From assembly GCA_030642225.1 (NCBI GenBank), contig DAOWOC010000075.1, forward strand, positions 1 through 6,158: a stretch of 6,158 nt of DNA, read 5' to 3'. Below are positions 6,015 to 6,158 of the stretch, one piece after another. Both the position numbers and the translations under genes were made by a program. The first letter of the stretch is position 1, and each line of letters opens with the position of its first letter. This DNA is from Deltaproteobacteria bacterium (GTDB taxonomy: Bacteria > Desulfobacterota > DAOWOC01). The notes beneath the pieces were generated by a model. That model did no database searches and was not told the DNA's origin. It saw nothing but the letters and a program-made list of their open reading frames with translations.

Positions 6015-6037
6015 TCAAGGGAGCATTGCAATCTCAT
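5986..6037 (+). repeat. Long inverted repeat spanning the 3' end of the acetyltransferase gene
   Basis: Arms 5986-6007 and 6015-6037 pair as 18 perfect base pairs, a one-base G bulge in the right arm, and four more pairs (TTGA/TCAA). The 7-base loop (6008-6014) ends with the TAG stop codon. The left arm is coding sequence for the conserved C-terminus. The hairpin should be very stable in RNA, but no run of T follows on either strand, so it is not a textbook intrinsic terminator. It could protect the 3' end from exonucleases or help stop transcription. Confidence 0.85.
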
Positions 6038-6048
6038 ATATTGAAATA

Positions 6049-6092
6049 AATAACGGGCGGAGATAAGTAAAAATTAAACTCCACCCGTTATT
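6049..6092. terminator. GC-rich hairpin, probable convergent terminator
   Basis: Arms 6049-6062 and 6079-6092 pair over 14 positions with one C-A mismatch (6058/6083), around an AT-rich 16-base loop. The core is ACGGGCGGAG against CTCCACCCGT, markedly GC-rich for this region. On the minus strand the stem is followed by TATTT, a weak U-rich tail. On the plus strand the following bases are not T-rich. The hairpin sits between the acetyltransferase gene and the apparent end of a convergent gene, where a terminator is expected. Confidence 0.5.
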
Positions 6093-6111
6093 CAGTTGTG
6101 TTTATTATACC

Positions 6112-6158
6112 TTATTTAGTCATTTGTCTTTGATGACGGCTTACCTTTGGATCAAAAG
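6112..6158 (-). CDS. Possible 3' end of a convergent gene (fragment)
   Basis: Reading the minus strand in from the right edge, only one frame stays open. It gives FDPKVSRHQRQMTK and then a TAA at 6114-6112. The other two frames stop within six codons. Position supports a gene end, since a GC-rich hairpin follows 20 bases downstream. With 14 residues the protein cannot be identified and the reading could be chance. Confidence 0.35.
   Translation of the reverse strand, partial: FDPKVSRHQRQMTK

Noticed and set aside
5986..6037. Classical rho-independent terminator
   Set aside because: The stem is very strong, but the bases after it on either strand lack a T-run, so it is recorded as an inverted repeat instead.
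6133..6158. Start of a plus-strand gene at the right edge (ATG at 6133)
   Set aside because: No Shine-Dalgarno sequence precedes it, and the minus-strand reading with a downstream hairpin fits better.

Overview
The window most likely comes from the chromosome of a sulfate-reducing bacterium of the Desulfobacterota (Desulfobacterales-like). It has low to moderate GC. The main evidence is a qmoA-qmoB-qmoC run on the minus strand. These genes encode the quinone-interacting membrane-bound oxidoreductase, thought to pass electrons between menaquinol and APS reductase during sulfate respiration. The taxonomic placement is an inference from gene content, not from a marker gene.

Layout. Bases 1-98 hold only the first 32 codons of qmoC (minus strand). 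Bases 154-2421 are qmoB, an HdrA-like flavoprotein with two ferredoxin clusters and a C-terminal MvhD-type domain. Bases 2429-3697 are qmoA, a shorter HdrA-like flavoprotein. qmoA and qmoB are 7 bases apart, and the qmoB ribosome binding site lies inside the last codons of qmoA. A 55-base gap separates qmoB from qmoC. Between qmoA and the next gene is an intergenic region of about 250 bases, with about 87% A+T over 3721-3957 by hand count. It carries a good candidate qmo promoter overlapped by an 18-bp Rex/HcpR (CRP/FNR)-like palindrome and an 8-bp direct repeat with a 21-bp period.

Divergently, on the plus strand, 3958-5535 encodes a DUF4301-family protein with nucleotidyltransferase-like glycine-rich motifs. 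Then 5565-6014 encodes a short GNAT acetyltransferase of the ArgA-like (COG1246) type. These two genes are 29 bases apart and probably co-transcribed. The acetyltransferase gene ends inside a 22/23-base inverted repeat whose loop carries the stop codon. A second, GC-rich hairpin follows. The last 47 bases look like the 3' end of a convergent minus-strand gene.

How the genes work together. QmoA, QmoB and QmoC would form one membrane complex. QmoA and QmoB form the soluble flavin/iron-sulfur part, and QmoC (mostly off-window) the membrane and heme part. The DUF4301/GNAT pair has no clear functional link to Qmo beyond sharing the divergent control region. The aprBA genes, often found directly upstream of qmoA, are not there. 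I saw no mobile element, CRISPR array, tRNA or rRNA. The most unusual signals are the operator-like cluster upstream of qmoA, the inverted repeat built on the end of the acetyltransferase gene, and the uncharacterised DUF4301 protein next to an acetyltransferase.
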